Shown: piece by piece, positions 16,594 through 26,138 of the stretch | How the letters are laid out: every line of letters starts with the position of its first letter | Position numbering within the stretch: the stretch's first letter is position 1 | NCBI RefSeq assembly: GCF_000422465.1 | Contig: NZ_AULV01000017.1 | Location: 1 to 64,000, forward strand | Length of the DNA stretch: 64,000 bases | Direction: 5' to 3' | Source: Paenibacillus harenae DSM 16969 | GTDB taxonomy: Bacteria; Bacillota; Bacilli; Paenibacillales; Paenibacillaceae | The notes under the pieces: model-generated | What the model was told of the DNA's origin: nothing | Database searches by the model: none | What the model saw: the letters and a program-made list of their open reading frames with translations, nothing else | Translations under genes and position numbers: made by a program

Positions 16594-16705
16594 TAAAACA
16601 TAGCCATTTTCTCATTCGGTGTCAACTCCTGATATTCCTTGGCTCCGCCAAACCGAATGGCGAATCCGCACCACTTCCCGCCAAACATCGAGACGGCGAA
16701 CAATA

Positions 16706-17137
16706 TTACTGCCTGTACAAACTTTTTAATTCTTTGTACTCTGGTAACAACACATTCTCAATGTATTTGTAGTCATTGACGATAATGTCAAGAAAAGTAT
16801 TTACTTTGTCCGTTTTATAACCTCCAAAGAAACTTTTATCAAATTCTTTATGAAGGATTAATTTAGATGTTAATATCATATTTTCATCATTTTTTTGATC
16901 GCTGTTATGAATTGTTTCGGATGAAATGATTTTTACAGAACCATTATAATAAGTTATTACTTTTGTAATGCCTTGGTTATTTTCCATTATTATCTCGATC
17001 CCACTATAAGATATATTATCCCTTGGCGTTGATCTAACGATAATATTTGTTATATGAAACCCGTCTGAGAGTAGCGTTTGATATTGTTTATCCAGTTTTG
17101 GAAATTGCTTTATACATTCAACCAACGTTTCAAACAT
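16706..17137 (-). CDS. Hypothetical protein with C-terminal DivIVA-like motif
   Basis: A 143-residue protein; the ATG at 17137 has AGGAGG seven bases upstream, so the longer frame to 17245 is rejected. The first two thirds are mostly predicted beta strands (ITNIIVRSTPRDN, IEIIMENNQGITKVITYYNG). Near the C terminus FFGGYKTDKVNTFLDIIVND followed by YKYIENVLLPEYKEL closely follows the membrane-binding DivIVA/GpsB signature R/G-G-Y-x-x-x-x-V-x-x-F-L-D-x-I. In DivIVA it sits at the N terminus; here it is C-terminal. Function unknown. Confidence 0.6.
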   Translation of the reverse strand: MFETLVECIKQFPKLDKQYQTLLSDGFHITNIIVRSTPRDNISYSGIEIIMENNQGITKVITYYNGSVKIISSETIHNSDQKNDENMILTSKLILHKEFDKSFFGGYKTDKVNTFLDIIVNDYKYIENVLLPEYKELKSLYRQ

Positions 17138-17261
17138 AATTACCTCCTGCTTAAAATCCCTTAAGTTTTTAATTGAATTTCCGGTTATATCTCCATATAC
17201 ACCAACGGCACCAACAATTATTCTTCCCTCTACTTTATTTAACATTATTTCATAATTGTGA

Positions 17262-17300
17262 TTACGCTAAACTCCCTGCCCGTTCGTAACGAAGGGCTAC
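17262..17300 (+). repeat. Intergenic repeat, partial
   Basis: AACTCCCTGCCCGTTCGTAA followed by CGAAGGGCT: an L box and a left hairpin arm only. It marks the edge of the repeat-rich region; none follows in the GC-rich block. Confidence 0.6.
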
Positions 17301-17410
17301 CAGCCTGTTCCAATGGATGAATCTCAAAAGGCCGTGAAATATCTATAATCCCCTCTATAAAAAAAAACAGCGGGCGTATGATTGACATACACTCGCTAAG
17401 ACTGTTGACT

Positions 17411-17440
17411 AAGCCCCGTTATTCGGGGCTTTTGTTCTTT
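17411..17440 (+). terminator. Hairpin after the symporter gene
   Basis: AAGCCCCG and CGGGGCTT enclose TTATT, with TTTGTTCTTT following on the plus strand. On the minus strand, where the symporter is transcribed, the stem is followed by only TTAG, so it may act mainly as a stabilising or weak terminator structure. Confidence 0.6.
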
Positions 17441-17449
17441 CAAAGCTAA

Positions 17450-18985
17450 TCACGACAATTCCCGAATACCCGTGTTCGCTTTCACTAATATCTCGTCAAA
17501 CTTGGCATCATCCCGCTTGGAAGAGAAATAAGTTCCTATAACCGCCCCCAAGAACCCTAATGGAATCGAGATGATTCCCGGATTGGTCAGGCTAATGAGC
17601 GGTGTGCCGACGAAGATTGCTTTGCCTGCGACCGGATCCCAGACGTTAGGACTGACTGCTACAAGAACGAGAGCGCTAATTAAACCGATCAGCATACCCG
17701 TAACGGCTCCCGTTGTGTTAAACCGTTTCCAGAATACCGTAAATACGAGAACGGGCAGGTTGGCGCTGGCGGCCACGGCAAAGGCAAGAGCCACAAGGAA
17801 CGCGACATTCAGCTTCTGCGCAAACAGAGCAAGCAGGATGGAAATAACGGCAACGCCCACGGAAGCCAGTCGGGCTGCCCTTACCTGCTCTTTCTCCCGT
17901 ACGTTCCCTTTCCGGATAATATGGCCATAGAAATCGTGGGCGAAGGCGGAGGCGGCGGAGAGCACTAGACCGGCGACAACAGCCAGAATCGTTGCGAAGG
18001 CCACAGCCGACACAAAGGCGAACAAGAACTCTCCGCCAATAGCTTTGGCCAGAAGAGGAGCAGCCATATTGCCTGCGGCGTTCGCTTGCACAATCGCGTC
18101 CTTGCCGACGAAAGCCGCCGCACCGAAGCCGAGAAATAGCGTCATGACATAGAACAACCCGATGATCCAAGTGGCAACGACAACGGATTTTCTTGCGGTC
18201 GGCGCGTCTTTAACGGTGAAGAAACGGATCAGAATATGCGGCAGGCCTGCCGTCCCCAGCACGAGCGCCAAGTTAAGAGAAAGAGTATCGAGTCCGTTCG
18301 CAAATTTGTTGCCCGGATTCAAGAACGCCTCCTTCAGAGGGGTCGCCGTCCGCATTGCGTCGAACATGTACCCGATATTGAAATTGAATTTTGCGAAAAC
18401 AATAAGCGAAATAATGAACGTGCCGGCTATTAGCAGCACGCATTTGATGATTTGCACCCAACTCGTCGCTGTCATGCCGCCGAATACAACATAAACGGTC
18501 ATAAGCACTCCGACGATCAGCACGGATGCCGTGTAATCGAGGCCGGGGATAAGAAGCGAGATGAGCGCTCCGGCGCCGACCAGCTGGGCGATCATGTAGA
18601 AGATGGAGATGACGATCGAATTGAGCGCTGCGACACCGCGAATTTTTTTGTTATCGAAGCGTGCCGCAATCATATCCGCCATCGTATACTTACCCAGATT
18701 CCGCAGCGGCTCCGCTACGAGATACAACACGACCAGATAGGCGACGAGGAAACCGATGCTGTAGAAAAATCCGTCAAAGCCGAACAGCGCGATCATTCCC
18801 GCAATCCCGAGGAAGGAAGCCGCAGACATGTAATCCCCGGCAATGGCAAGCCCATTCTGCCAACCTGTCAATCCACCGCCGGCAGTGTAGAATTCGTTCA
18901 CCGTTTTTGTTTTTTTGGCTGCATAATAGGTAATGACAAGCGTGCCCAGCACGATGACGAGAAATAACAAAAACGCCGTATTCAT
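17450..18985 (-). CDS. Sodium:solute symporter, cation/acetate type
   Basis: A 511-residue SSS-family transporter with about 13 membrane helices. The N terminus has NEFYTAGGGLTGWQNGLAIA and GDYMSAASFLGIAG, the sodium-site region typical of the ActP/YwcA (cation acetate) subfamily. These carry acetate, or sometimes pyruvate or other short acids, with Na+. The upstream DUF485 gene overlaps it as ATGA, the standard pairing for ActP-like transporters. Together with the LytS/LytT genes upstream it forms a probable carboxylate-sensing and uptake unit (inference from neighbours). Confidence 0.88.
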   Translation of the reverse strand: MNTAFLLFLVIVLGTLVITYYAAKKTKTVNEFYTAGGGLTGWQNGLAIAGDYMSAASFLGIAGMIALFGFDGFFYSIGFLVAYLVVLYLVAEPLRNLGKYTMADMIAARFDNKKIRGVAALNSIVISIFYMIAQLVGAGALISLLIPGLDYTASVLIVGVLMTVYVVFGGMTATSWVQIIKCVLLIAGTFIISLIVFAKFNFNIGYMFDAMRTATPLKEAFLNPGNKFANGLDTLSLNLALVLGTAGLPHILIRFFTVKDAPTARKSVVVATWIIGLFYVMTLFLGFGAAAFVGKDAIVQANAAGNMAAPLLAKAIGGEFLFAFVSAVAFATILAVVAGLVLSAASAFAHDFYGHIIRKGNVREKEQVRAARLASVGVAVISILLALFAQKLNVAFLVALAFAVAASANLPVLVFTVFWKRFNTTGAVTGMLIGLISALVLVAVSPNVWDPVAGKAIFVGTPLISLTNPGIISIPLGFLGAVIGTYFSSKRDDAKFDEILVKANTGIRELS

Positions 18986-19311
18986 CGGTCAGCCCGCCTT
19001 TCTTCGGCGGCTTGCACCTGATCTTTGATCTCTTCGCAAAGCGCGTCGAAGGTTTTGGATTTCCTGGAATAGAGGGAGCATAACGCCCATGTCATAATAA
19101 ACTGGGTGAACGCAAAGACCCACGCCCAGGAAATCGAGCCGACAGCCCTATTATTCAACACCTCGGAGTATGACGTCAGGACCGGAAGAGTAAAGTAATA
19201 CGCCAGGAAGAATAAGGTCATCGGAATGATAAAACGTTTCTTCTTCGCCATCAGCTTGCGGAAGAGCTCCGAACGGGCAACGTCGCTGTACGTTAACTGG
19301 TTCTTTCTCAA
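18982..19311 (-). CDS. DUF485 membrane protein
   Basis: A roughly 109-residue DUF485 (YjcH/YwcB-like) protein with two membrane helices around KRFIIPMTLFFLAYYF and WAWVFAFTQFIMTWALCSLY. It is regularly encoded just before ActP-like symporters and is thought to assist them. I prefer the TTG start at 19311, since GGAGGGA lies seven bases upstream; an ATG at 19326 overlaps that site. Its stop overlaps the symporter start. Confidence 0.8.
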   Translation of the reverse strand: MRKNQLTYSDVARSELFRKLMAKKKRFIIPMTLFFLAYYFTLPVLTSYSEVLNNRAVGSISWAWVFAFTQFIMTWALCSLYSRKSKTFDALCEEIKDQVQAAEERRADR

Positions 19312-19345
19312 CGCGATTCCCTCCATTTGATGAATTGCGCAAGGT

Positions 19346-19423
19346 AAACGGTTTCGGTATATCTATATTGTAAGCGCTTCATATATTATAGTTAATATTT
19401 TCCGCCATTGAACGATTTCGGTG
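19346..19423 (-). promoter_or_regulatory. Symporter promoter with repeated motif and cre-like site
   Basis: On the minus strand, TATAAT (19390-19385) has a weak -35 TTCAAT 16 bases upstream. The motif ACCGAAATCGTTCA (19422-19409) overlaps the -35 and recurs as ACCGAAACCGTTTA about 63 bases downstream (19359-19346), a candidate LytT pair. TGAAGCGCTTACA (about 19380-19368) just after the -10 resembles a CcpA cre site. This would mean activation by LytT and repression by CcpA. Confidence 0.5.
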
Positions 19424-19485
19424 CGAAACGTCGAAAATCGCTCCTTACATACCCAGAAACCGTCCTGAACGTACAACTATAACGA

Positions 19486-20238
19486 TTAATGCCCTTGCAG
19501 CAGCCGGATCATTTCTTTGGCCGCCAAACGGGAAACCGGTATTTGAGTCCGATTCGGATCTCTTAAAATGGCATTGTAGGCGCCGTTAAACCAAGGCTCT
19601 AGCTCATAAATATAATCCAGATTGACCAGATAGCTCCGATGAGGACGGAAGAACGAAGGTCCCAGCCTCTCCTCGAGCTCTTGCAGCGTTTGTTTTGCCG
19701 CATAAGACCGGCCATCCGACATATGAATGCGGGTTACCTTATCCTCTTTGACCGCATAGAGGAACAGCTCCGCCTCCAGCACGACCATACGGGCGCCGTC
19801 ATCCACAAGAAGCTTGCCGCTCTTGTAAGGGGGGCCCGTTGGCGCTTTCGTTTTTATATCGGTCCCGGCTTCAGACCTTCTTCCGCGGATACGCTCAAGC
19901 GTTTGCTTTAACCGCTCTTCAGCGTAAGGCTTAAGCAGATAATCCACCGCTTCCAATTGAAATGCTTCGAGCGCGTATTGATCATAGGCTGTCGTAAAGA
20001 CAAGGAAAGGCCGGATATCCATCTCATACAGCCGGTGAGCCGCCTGAATACCGTTCATCTCAGGCATTTCGATATCAAGAAAGACAACTTCGGGCTTATG
20101 CTTCTGCGCCAGCTCCAATGCTTCAACTCCACTGGCAGCCGACGGTACCAGCTCAACGTCCGGCTCCTTCGACAGCAGGTAGATGAGCTCCTCCCTTGCC
20201 AACCGCTCATCTTCCGCGATCATGATTCTAAGCTTCAT
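19486..20238 (-). CDS. LytTR-family response regulator
   Basis: A 250-residue two-component regulator. The receiver begins MKLRIMIAEDERLAREEL with phosphoacceptor Asp in VVFLDIEMPEMNGI and the conserved YLLKPY. The C-terminal LytTR DNA-binding domain includes FFRPHRSYLVNLDYI and IPVSRL. The ATG at 20238 follows GGAGGGGG and overlaps the kinase gene end by 11 bases. LytTR regulators bind direct repeats; a candidate pair lies upstream of the DUF485/symporter genes. Confidence 0.88.
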   Translation of the reverse strand: MKLRIMIAEDERLAREELIYLLSKEPDVELVPSAASGVEALELAQKHKPEVVFLDIEMPEMNGIQAAHRLYEMDIRPFLVFTTAYDQYALEAFQLEAVDYLLKPYAEERLKQTLERIRGRRSEAGTDIKTKAPTGPPYKSGKLLVDDGARMVVLEAELFLYAVKEDKVTRIHMSDGRSYAAKQTLQELEERLGPSFFRPHRSYLVNLDYIYELEPWFNGAYNAILRDPNRTQIPVSRLAAKEMIRLLQGH

Positions 20239-21991
20239 TGATTTTCCCCCTCCATTCCCCGTTGCCGCAGGGGACGGCAAACGTTATCCGCGTCCCGCTC
20301 TCGGGACGGTTCCCGTACGTAAGCGATGCTTCCGGGCCAAGTAAACTGACCAAACGCTGATTGACATTATGAACGCCCAGGCCGGTGCTCCCGCTTCCGC
20401 TCATCGGGACCGTACCCAGCTTGTCCAGGAGGCTGTCCGGAATTCCTTCACCGTTGTCCTCTACGATGATTCGCACCGCATCCCCTTCCCGCTTCATTTC
20501 AATTCGAACCCATCCCCCGTTTGTTTTTTTCTTAAGCCCGTGCTGGATGCTGTTCTCAACGAGGGGCTGAAGCGTGGATGGCGGGATCAGAACCATCTCA
20601 AGATTCGGCTCCGATACGCATTCCACCTTCAATTGATCGGCGAACCGAATCCGGATAATCTCCAAATAGGTGTTCAGATGCTCCATCTCCCGATATAGGG
20701 GAATAAGCTGCGACTGGGTCATCGTCAAGTTCATCCTCATGAACTGCCCCAGCTGCACCGTCATATGTCGTGCATGGTCCGGATCGGTCCGGATTAAGGT
20801 TACAATGGCATTTAACGTATTAAACAGAAAATGCGGATTAATCTGCGCCTGCAGTACCCGGAGCTCCGCATCCTTCATCAGCGCTTCCAGCTTCTCGCCC
20901 ATCGCGCTTGTCAACTGGCTGGAGATCAGCTTTCTCAAACCGTATGCAAATTCAATCTCCACCTTGCGGATCTGTTTGGATCTGCGAAAAAAAAGCTTGA
21001 TTAACCCGGCTGTCCTGCCCGATTGGTCGAACGGCACGATGATGGCCGCCCCCAAATCGGGATGATGAGGCTGGATCTGTTCCCGGTTAACCGCAATCTG
21101 AATCGTACCGGTACGAATCGCCTTTCTCGACAATTCCGTTACAATGGATTCCCCGGGGACGTGCCGGGACGTGCCGATGCCGGCATGCGCAAGAATCCGT
21201 TCCGTGTCCGTAACGCCCACGGCGTCGGCCTGCAATTCCCGCAGCAGAATGGCTGCCGTCTCCCGTGCCGTCTCATAGGATAATCCCTGCTTTAGGTGAG
21301 GAAGGACCATTTCTGTAATGGTAAACGCCCTTTGAGTTTCAAGCGCCGCTGCCCGCTCCTCTTCCTTGAGAGCAACCTGAATCATCGCGACGAATATGGC
21401 GATTCCGATACTGTTCGTAATGACCATAGGAACACCCACCCGATTAACGAGCTCGATAGCCGTCTCTGAGGAGGTGGTGACAATCAATAGGACCCCCATC
21501 TGAAGGATAGGGGCAAACACCCCGATGAACATCGCTTTAATCGGGGCGATAATCCGCTCCTCATAGAAGAAACGAGCGACGAATCCCGCCAGAAGGCCGA
21601 TGAGCGGAGAAGAAACCGCATAGGAGACGCCGGCAAGTCCTCCCAAAAAATAAGCATGCAGGCCTGTCAGCAACCCCGCTCCGGCACCGACATAAACGCC
21701 TCCGAGCAATCCGGCCATTACAATGCCGATGAGCGCGGAATGCGCCATCATTTCATCCGGGGCAAGCGAGGTTACCCAGAACGCGGAGCCCGTCTCCTCC
21801 GGACTCACGGCGACGCCGGCGTACGTCCCTACAATACCGATCAGGCCGAACAATACGGCAAAAACAATTCCCGTTCGAAGATTGATATCCCGGTCCAATA
21901 TATTTCGGAACAACGGGATGCGGGTCAGTATAAACATAAGGATCAAGAGCATCCCCATTCGCTCGAACAAGACAAGCGCAAGCTGTTCCAC
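20228..21991 (-). CDS. LytS-like sensor histidine kinase
   Basis: About 587 residues. The N terminus has about six membrane helices of the 5TMR-LYT type (residues 1-210), then a GAF-like region (about 215-360), the LytS phosphoacceptor block QINPHFLFNTLNAIVTLIRT and an HATPase domain with LVENSIQHGLKKK and DNGEGIP. LytS-type sensors in this arrangement (BtsS, YpdA, LytS) respond to pyruvate or related acids, which fits the symporter downstream. I start at the GTG at 21991, seven bases after GGAGG. Confidence 0.88.
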   Translation of the reverse strand: MEQLALVLFERMGMLLILMFILTRIPLFRNILDRDINLRTGIVFAVLFGLIGIVGTYAGVAVSPEETGSAFWVTSLAPDEMMAHSALIGIVMAGLLGGVYVGAGAGLLTGLHAYFLGGLAGVSYAVSSPLIGLLAGFVARFFYEERIIAPIKAMFIGVFAPILQMGVLLIVTTSSETAIELVNRVGVPMVITNSIGIAIFVAMIQVALKEEERAAALETQRAFTITEMVLPHLKQGLSYETARETAAILLRELQADAVGVTDTERILAHAGIGTSRHVPGESIVTELSRKAIRTGTIQIAVNREQIQPHHPDLGAAIIVPFDQSGRTAGLIKLFFRRSKQIRKVEIEFAYGLRKLISSQLTSAMGEKLEALMKDAELRVLQAQINPHFLFNTLNAIVTLIRTDPDHARHMTVQLGQFMRMNLTMTQSQLIPLYREMEHLNTYLEIIRIRFADQLKVECVSEPNLEMVLIPPSTLQPLVENSIQHGLKKKTNGGWVRIEMKREGDAVRIIVEDNGEGIPDSLLDKLGTVPMSGSGSTGLGVHNVNQRLVSLLGPEASLTYGNRPESGTRITFAVPCGNGEWRGKINEA

Positions 21992-22156
21992 AAGCACTCC
22001 TCCCGCCGCTTAAACTAAGGTCCTTTCATATAAAACGAAAACAATTTCTATCCTATTTCAGGATAAATGCTTATGATCATCCGCGCAATCATTTAAAGTA
22101 AGATCTCACGGACATGGAAATGGCAGATAATAGCGGGTTTTCAAAGATATCGTATG

Positions 22157-22206
22157 AAAACGAAAAAACGGCCCCTTCGCAAACGATGCGAACAGTGGCC
22201 GTTTTT
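22157..22206 (-). terminator. Intrinsic terminator of the debranching-enzyme operon
   Basis: Outer arms AAAACGGCC and GGCCGTTTT and an inner TTCGCA/TGCGAA stem form a nested hairpin, followed by TTTTTTCGTTTTC on the minus strand. It ends transcription just past the 22208 stop. Confidence 0.85.
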
Positions 22207-22207
22207 G

Positions 22208-24370
22208 TTATTGTTCCTCGGAAGGAAAATCGTGTTCAAGGCTGAGCTCCTTTAAAACCGTCCACCCAGTCGTGTTCGCCAAAACTTCATACGTGAACAC
22301 TTCGTTCCTCCGTTGTACCTCCACATCCATGAAACCGTCGCCGAGACGCATGCGGCTTACCGACAACTTGTTCATGCCAGTGGGCAGTGCAGGCTCGAGC
22401 ACAATCTGGCGTTTCGTATAGTCTAGGCGCATGCCGAGCAACACTTGGACAAACATTAGCGGTGTTGCAGCCGCCCATGCTTGCGGAGAGCAAGCAACCG
22501 GATAACGAACCGGTTTACCCCGCTCAGAGGAATGACCGCAAAAGAGCTCCGGCAGGCGGTTGTTCTCGAAGTACTCACCGGCTTTGAGCAAGCCTTCCAT
22601 TACAGTCACCGCTTCCTTATGAAACCCCTGCGCATTCAAACCCATCAGACAGACAGAGTTGTCATGGGGCCAGATGCTGCCGTTGTGGTAGCTCATCGGA
22701 TTGTATGCAATTTCGCCGTCAGCCATCGTACGAATCCCATAGCCGCTGAACAGCTCCTTATCCACCAATTTTCGCGCGACCGCAGCCGCGCGCTCACCGC
22801 GAATCATTCCAGACATCAGCACATGACCGGTATTGGAGGTGACGGTTTCAACAGGCTTTTGTTCCTCATCAAGCGCTAGTGCGTAATACTGATCACTCTC
22901 CATCCAATACTTTTCTTCAAAACGAATACGAAGCGCTTCTGCCTCCTCCTTTAGCGCAGTGGACCAGCAGCTCCAATCCGTGGCTTCAGGCTTCAACTTC
23001 AACGTGCCAAACAGCTGAGAAAGCGTCAACTTCGCTTGGTACACATAGCCTTGCACTTCCACTAAGGCGATCGGTGACTTCGCATATTCACCACTACGAT
23101 GAACAATTGAGTTTCCAGAATCCTTCCATCCTTGGTTGGCAATCCCCTTCTCTGACTCCTGGAAGTACGAAACGAAGCCGCTGCCGTCGCGGTCGCCATA
23201 AACATCGATCCACTCCAGCGCGAGCTTGATGTGCGGAATCATCTGCTCCAGCAAAGCGGAATCATCCGTCCATTTCACATATTCTCCGATCAAAACCAGG
23301 AATAATGGTGTCGCATCGATTGTTCCGTAATAAGGCGTAAAAGGAATACTCCCTGTACCCGCCAGTTCCCCGCTGCGCAGTTCATGCATGATTTTACCCG
23401 GTTGCTCATCGCGCCATGGATCCACCTTCTCGCCCTGGAAATGAGCCATCGTCAGGATAGTGCCCTTCGCGATTTCAGGATGGATGGACATCATCTGTAA
23501 CGCAGCGATTATACTGTCACGCCCGAATGGCACCGCATACCACGGCAGTCCAGCCACCGGAAAACGGCCGTAGCCGAGATCGGTCAACAAAACACGTATA
23601 TCCTGTAACCCGCGGTCATAAAAGCTGTTGAACATCGGCAAATCGCTTTCCACCTTGGTCGAGCCTTTCTCCCAATCCGCATAGGAAGCGCGCAGCGCTT
23701 CAACCGCAAATTCAAGCGGGTAACGCACCGGCACACGATTGCCGATAATCGGCATCATATAGAACGCAACTGACTTTGTATCACGGGCTTCCAACGTGAC
23801 ATTGAAAGTCACCTCAACGCCGATTCCCGTTATTTCCACTCTAGCCGGCTTTTCGTCCCACTCTACGAGCAATTTCCGAGCGATACCGTCTTCACCGTCG
23901 TATCCAATCTCGAAACCCGTGTCATTTTGCTTGGCTCCTGTTTTCTTACCCACCTTTCCATCCTGATAGCCGCGAACGATAAACATATCCTGAAAATCCG
24001 CGTCAAACAGGATGGTCAGCTCGAACTGGTCCTTATGCGGATTGAAATTAGTCAATTTCACCGTCTCGTACATGACATCCTCATAGATAAAACGCGTACG
24101 AACAATTTCTAAAGCCTCCGGCCACAGTAACACTTTTCCGTCAACCTGGGTTGCGGTATTCGTAAGCACGATCTCGGAGATGAAATTCTGGTCGGCTTCC
24201 GATTCAAGAAGATTCGGATACGTCCCGTTGATTTTCAAAGCAAGACGACTCAAAAAACGCGTATCCTTCGTATACAGGCCGTGTCCGCGATTGTGCTCCG
24301 ATATGTTTCCAGACAAATCCGTCAGAAGGAATAAATCATTCTCTTTAATGACTCTGTAATCCATGTGCAT
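22208..24370 (-). CDS. Amylo-alpha-1,6-glucosidase-like enzyme
   Basis: A 720-residue cytosolic protein of the bacterial glycogen-debranching-like family. The N-terminal bis-type domain starts YRVIKENDLFLLTDLSGNI with KDTRFLSRLAL. The C-terminal alpha/alpha-toroid (about residues 270-690) contains WYAVPFGRDSIIAALQM with its acidic residue and SYHNGSIWPHDNSVCLMGL. Relatives act on alpha-1,6 or other alpha-glucosidic links of oligosaccharides. It is the last gene of a sugar ABC operon, so it probably processes the imported saccharide. The ATG has AAGGAG upstream. Confidence 0.8.
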   Translation of the reverse strand: MHMDYRVIKENDLFLLTDLSGNISEHNRGHGLYTKDTRFLSRLALKINGTYPNLLESEADQNFISEIVLTNTATQVDGKVLLWPEALEIVRTRFIYEDVMYETVKLTNFNPHKDQFELTILFDADFQDMFIVRGYQDGKVGKKTGAKQNDTGFEIGYDGEDGIARKLLVEWDEKPARVEITGIGVEVTFNVTLEARDTKSVAFYMMPIIGNRVPVRYPLEFAVEALRASYADWEKGSTKVESDLPMFNSFYDRGLQDIRVLLTDLGYGRFPVAGLPWYAVPFGRDSIIAALQMMSIHPEIAKGTILTMAHFQGEKVDPWRDEQPGKIMHELRSGELAGTGSIPFTPYYGTIDATPLFLVLIGEYVKWTDDSALLEQMIPHIKLALEWIDVYGDRDGSGFVSYFQESEKGIANQGWKDSGNSIVHRSGEYAKSPIALVEVQGYVYQAKLTLSQLFGTLKLKPEATDWSCWSTALKEEAEALRIRFEEKYWMESDQYYALALDEEQKPVETVTSNTGHVLMSGMIRGERAAAVARKLVDKELFSGYGIRTMADGEIAYNPMSYHNGSIWPHDNSVCLMGLNAQGFHKEAVTVMEGLLKAGEYFENNRLPELFCGHSSERGKPVRYPVACSPQAWAAATPLMFVQVLLGMRLDYTKRQIVLEPALPTGMNKLSVSRMRLGDGFMDVEVQRRNEVFTYEVLANTTGWTVLKELSLEHDFPSEEQ

Positions 24371-24386
24371 ATTCGCTCCTTAATGA

Positions 24387-25226
24387 TTATCCCTTAACCC
24401 CACTTGATGCCACGCTCGCTTGCACTTGTTCTTGAACGATCAGATAAATAATAATACCAGGCAGAACGACCATCGTAATCGCCGCGAACATGTTCGTGTA
24501 ATTATAGGAGAACGCTTCGTCAAAAAATTGCAAAGCAACCGGCAGCGTCCGGTTCTTAGAACTGGTGGTCAAGATCAGCGCGTAAAAGTACTCATTCCAA
24601 CTGCCCAGGAACATCAGAATCCCCGCTGTTGCGATCCCAGATTTGGCTAGAGGCAGGTTAATATTCCAGAAAGTCCGCCAGAAGCTCGCGCCGTCGATTA
24701 ATGCAGCTTCATCAAGATCCTTCGGAATGGTCATAAAGGTCGCCCGCAAAATGAACAACGCTATTGCCAAACCGAAAGAGGAATAAACGAGAATAAGCCC
24801 CGTTTTCGTGTCATAAAGGCCAAGCTTCATAATAATCGAGAAAATAGGCTGTGCTTTTGCGTGACCCGGAACGAGCAATGTTATCGTGCACAGAGCGTAG
24901 ATTAAGTTTTTGCCCCGGAAATCAAATTTGCCAAAAACATAGCCGGCAAGGCTGTAAATGAACAGCCCGATCAAGGTGGCCAGTCCGGCGATCCAGATTG
25001 AATTCTTGAAATAGATCAGAAAATTATAGTTCTGAAAAACATCGATATAGGGCTGAAAACTGAGTGTCTGCGGCAGAGAGAAAGGATTACCCAAAATCTC
25101 CTTGTTCGTCTTAAATGACGACATCATGATCCATAAAATCGGGAACGTCGATACGGCTATCGTAAAGACCATCACGCCATAGGTAAACAACTTTCCAAGA
25201 ATTTGTGGCATTACACTGTTTTTCAC
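24387..25226 (-). CDS. Sugar ABC transporter permease (MalG-like)
   Basis: About 279 residues, six membrane helices, second permease of a CUT1 carbohydrate importer. The EAA loop is EAALIDGASFWRTFWNINLP. I start at the GTG at 25226 because GGGAGGTG lies ten bases upstream; the frame is open to 25244. It lies between the MalF-like permease and the debranching-type enzyme. No ATPase gene is nearby; such importers often share an MsmX-type ATPase encoded elsewhere. Confidence 0.88.
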   Translation of the reverse strand: MKNSVMPQILGKLFTYGVMVFTIAVSTFPILWIMMSSFKTNKEILGNPFSLPQTLSFQPYIDVFQNYNFLIYFKNSIWIAGLATLIGLFIYSLAGYVFGKFDFRGKNLIYALCTITLLVPGHAKAQPIFSIIMKLGLYDTKTGLILVYSSFGLAIALFILRATFMTIPKDLDEAALIDGASFWRTFWNINLPLAKSGIATAGILMFLGSWNEYFYALILTTSSKNRTLPVALQFFDEAFSYNYTNMFAAITMVVLPGIIIYLIVQEQVQASVASSGVKG

Positions 25227-25259
25227 CGGGTTAACACCTCCCACTTTAAAGAATGGCTC

Positions 25260-26138
25260 CTAATAAATCTTTTCGTTCATCTTGAACAGTCTGCTCACGA
25301 CGAACATCACCAGCACACCAATTATGATCATAACGCTTGCGGCTGAGTTGGCATACCCGTACTCGGAATTCACGATCCCATTGTACAACATCAACGGGAT
25401 ATTATACGTATCGTTGCCCGGACCCCCTCGAGTGGTAAGCGCTACTTCTTCAAACATGGCAATACGCGCAGTGATGGACAGAATCACACCCGTTCCGATC
25501 GCGCCTTTTACAAGCGGCAAATTGATGTACCTTGTAACCTGCCATCCATTTGCGCCGTCCAGCCGCGCAGCTTCATGAACTTCCTTGGGAATAGCCATTA
25601 ATTCATTGAGAACAATAAGTGTGACGATGACCGCATAGAACAACCAGGTCAATGTAATCGCAATAAAAGCAGCCGGCGACTCATAAAACCATTTCACATG
25701 GAAATCGGAGAATCCGATATCACGCATGAAATTGTTAATGACTCCGATGTCATCATTGAAAATAAATTTATAGATGATAGCCCAAGCAGCCACAGAGATC
25801 ACATTGGGAATCATGAATGTACCCCGTACCAACCGCCATCCGAAGGGCCTTTTATACAAAATGAAAGCTACGATCACGCCGAAGCCTACATGCAATGTCG
25901 CAGCAATAGCAGACCATAAAAAAAGGTTGCGCAGCGAGATCAGAAACGTATCATCATAAGAGACGAGGTTGATGTAGTTATCGAACCCGTTAAAGGTTGG
26001 AGAACTGAAACCGTTCCATTCCGTAAAGCCTGTAACAAACACGGTGATTATCGGCGTCAAATTAAATAGAAGAAAGATCAGTATCGTCGGTGCCAAAAAA
26101 ATGGCAATCCACAACGTAGTGCTCCATTTCTTATTCAT
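25260..26138 (-). CDS. Sugar ABC transporter permease (MalF-like)
   Basis: A 292-residue permease with six predicted helices; the EAA loop is EAARLDGANGWQVTRYINLP. It pairs with the MalG-like permease 34 bases downstream and with the binding protein upstream. The ATG follows AAGGAGCTGAAGCAAGGAA. A long palindrome separates it from the binding-protein gene and probably lowers permease expression relative to the binding protein. Confidence 0.88.
   Translation of the reverse strand: MNKKWSTTLWIAIFLAPTILIFLLFNLTPIITVFVTGFTEWNGFSSPTFNGFDNYINLVSYDDTFLISLRNLFLWSAIAATLHVGFGVIVAFILYKRPFGWRLVRGTFMIPNVISVAAWAIIYKFIFNDDIGVINNFMRDIGFSDFHVKWFYESPAAFIAITLTWLFYAVIVTLIVLNELMAIPKEVHEAARLDGANGWQVTRYINLPLVKGAIGTGVILSITARIAMFEEVALTTRGGPGNDTYNIPLMLYNGIVNSEYGYANSAASVMIIIGVLVMFVVSRLFKMNEKIY

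Noticed and set aside
16575..16705. A minus-strand frame FAVSMFGGKWCGFAIRFGGA between the DivIVA-motif gene and the TetR gene
   Set aside because: No start codon with a ribosome site, and it ends in the TetR operator region. I could not assign it to any family.
20228..24370. Several plus-strand open frames of 90-130 residues inside the LytS and debranching-enzyme genes
   Set aside because: All are antisense to intact family members, and their composition (Arg, Pro, Gln rich) is that of shadow frames.
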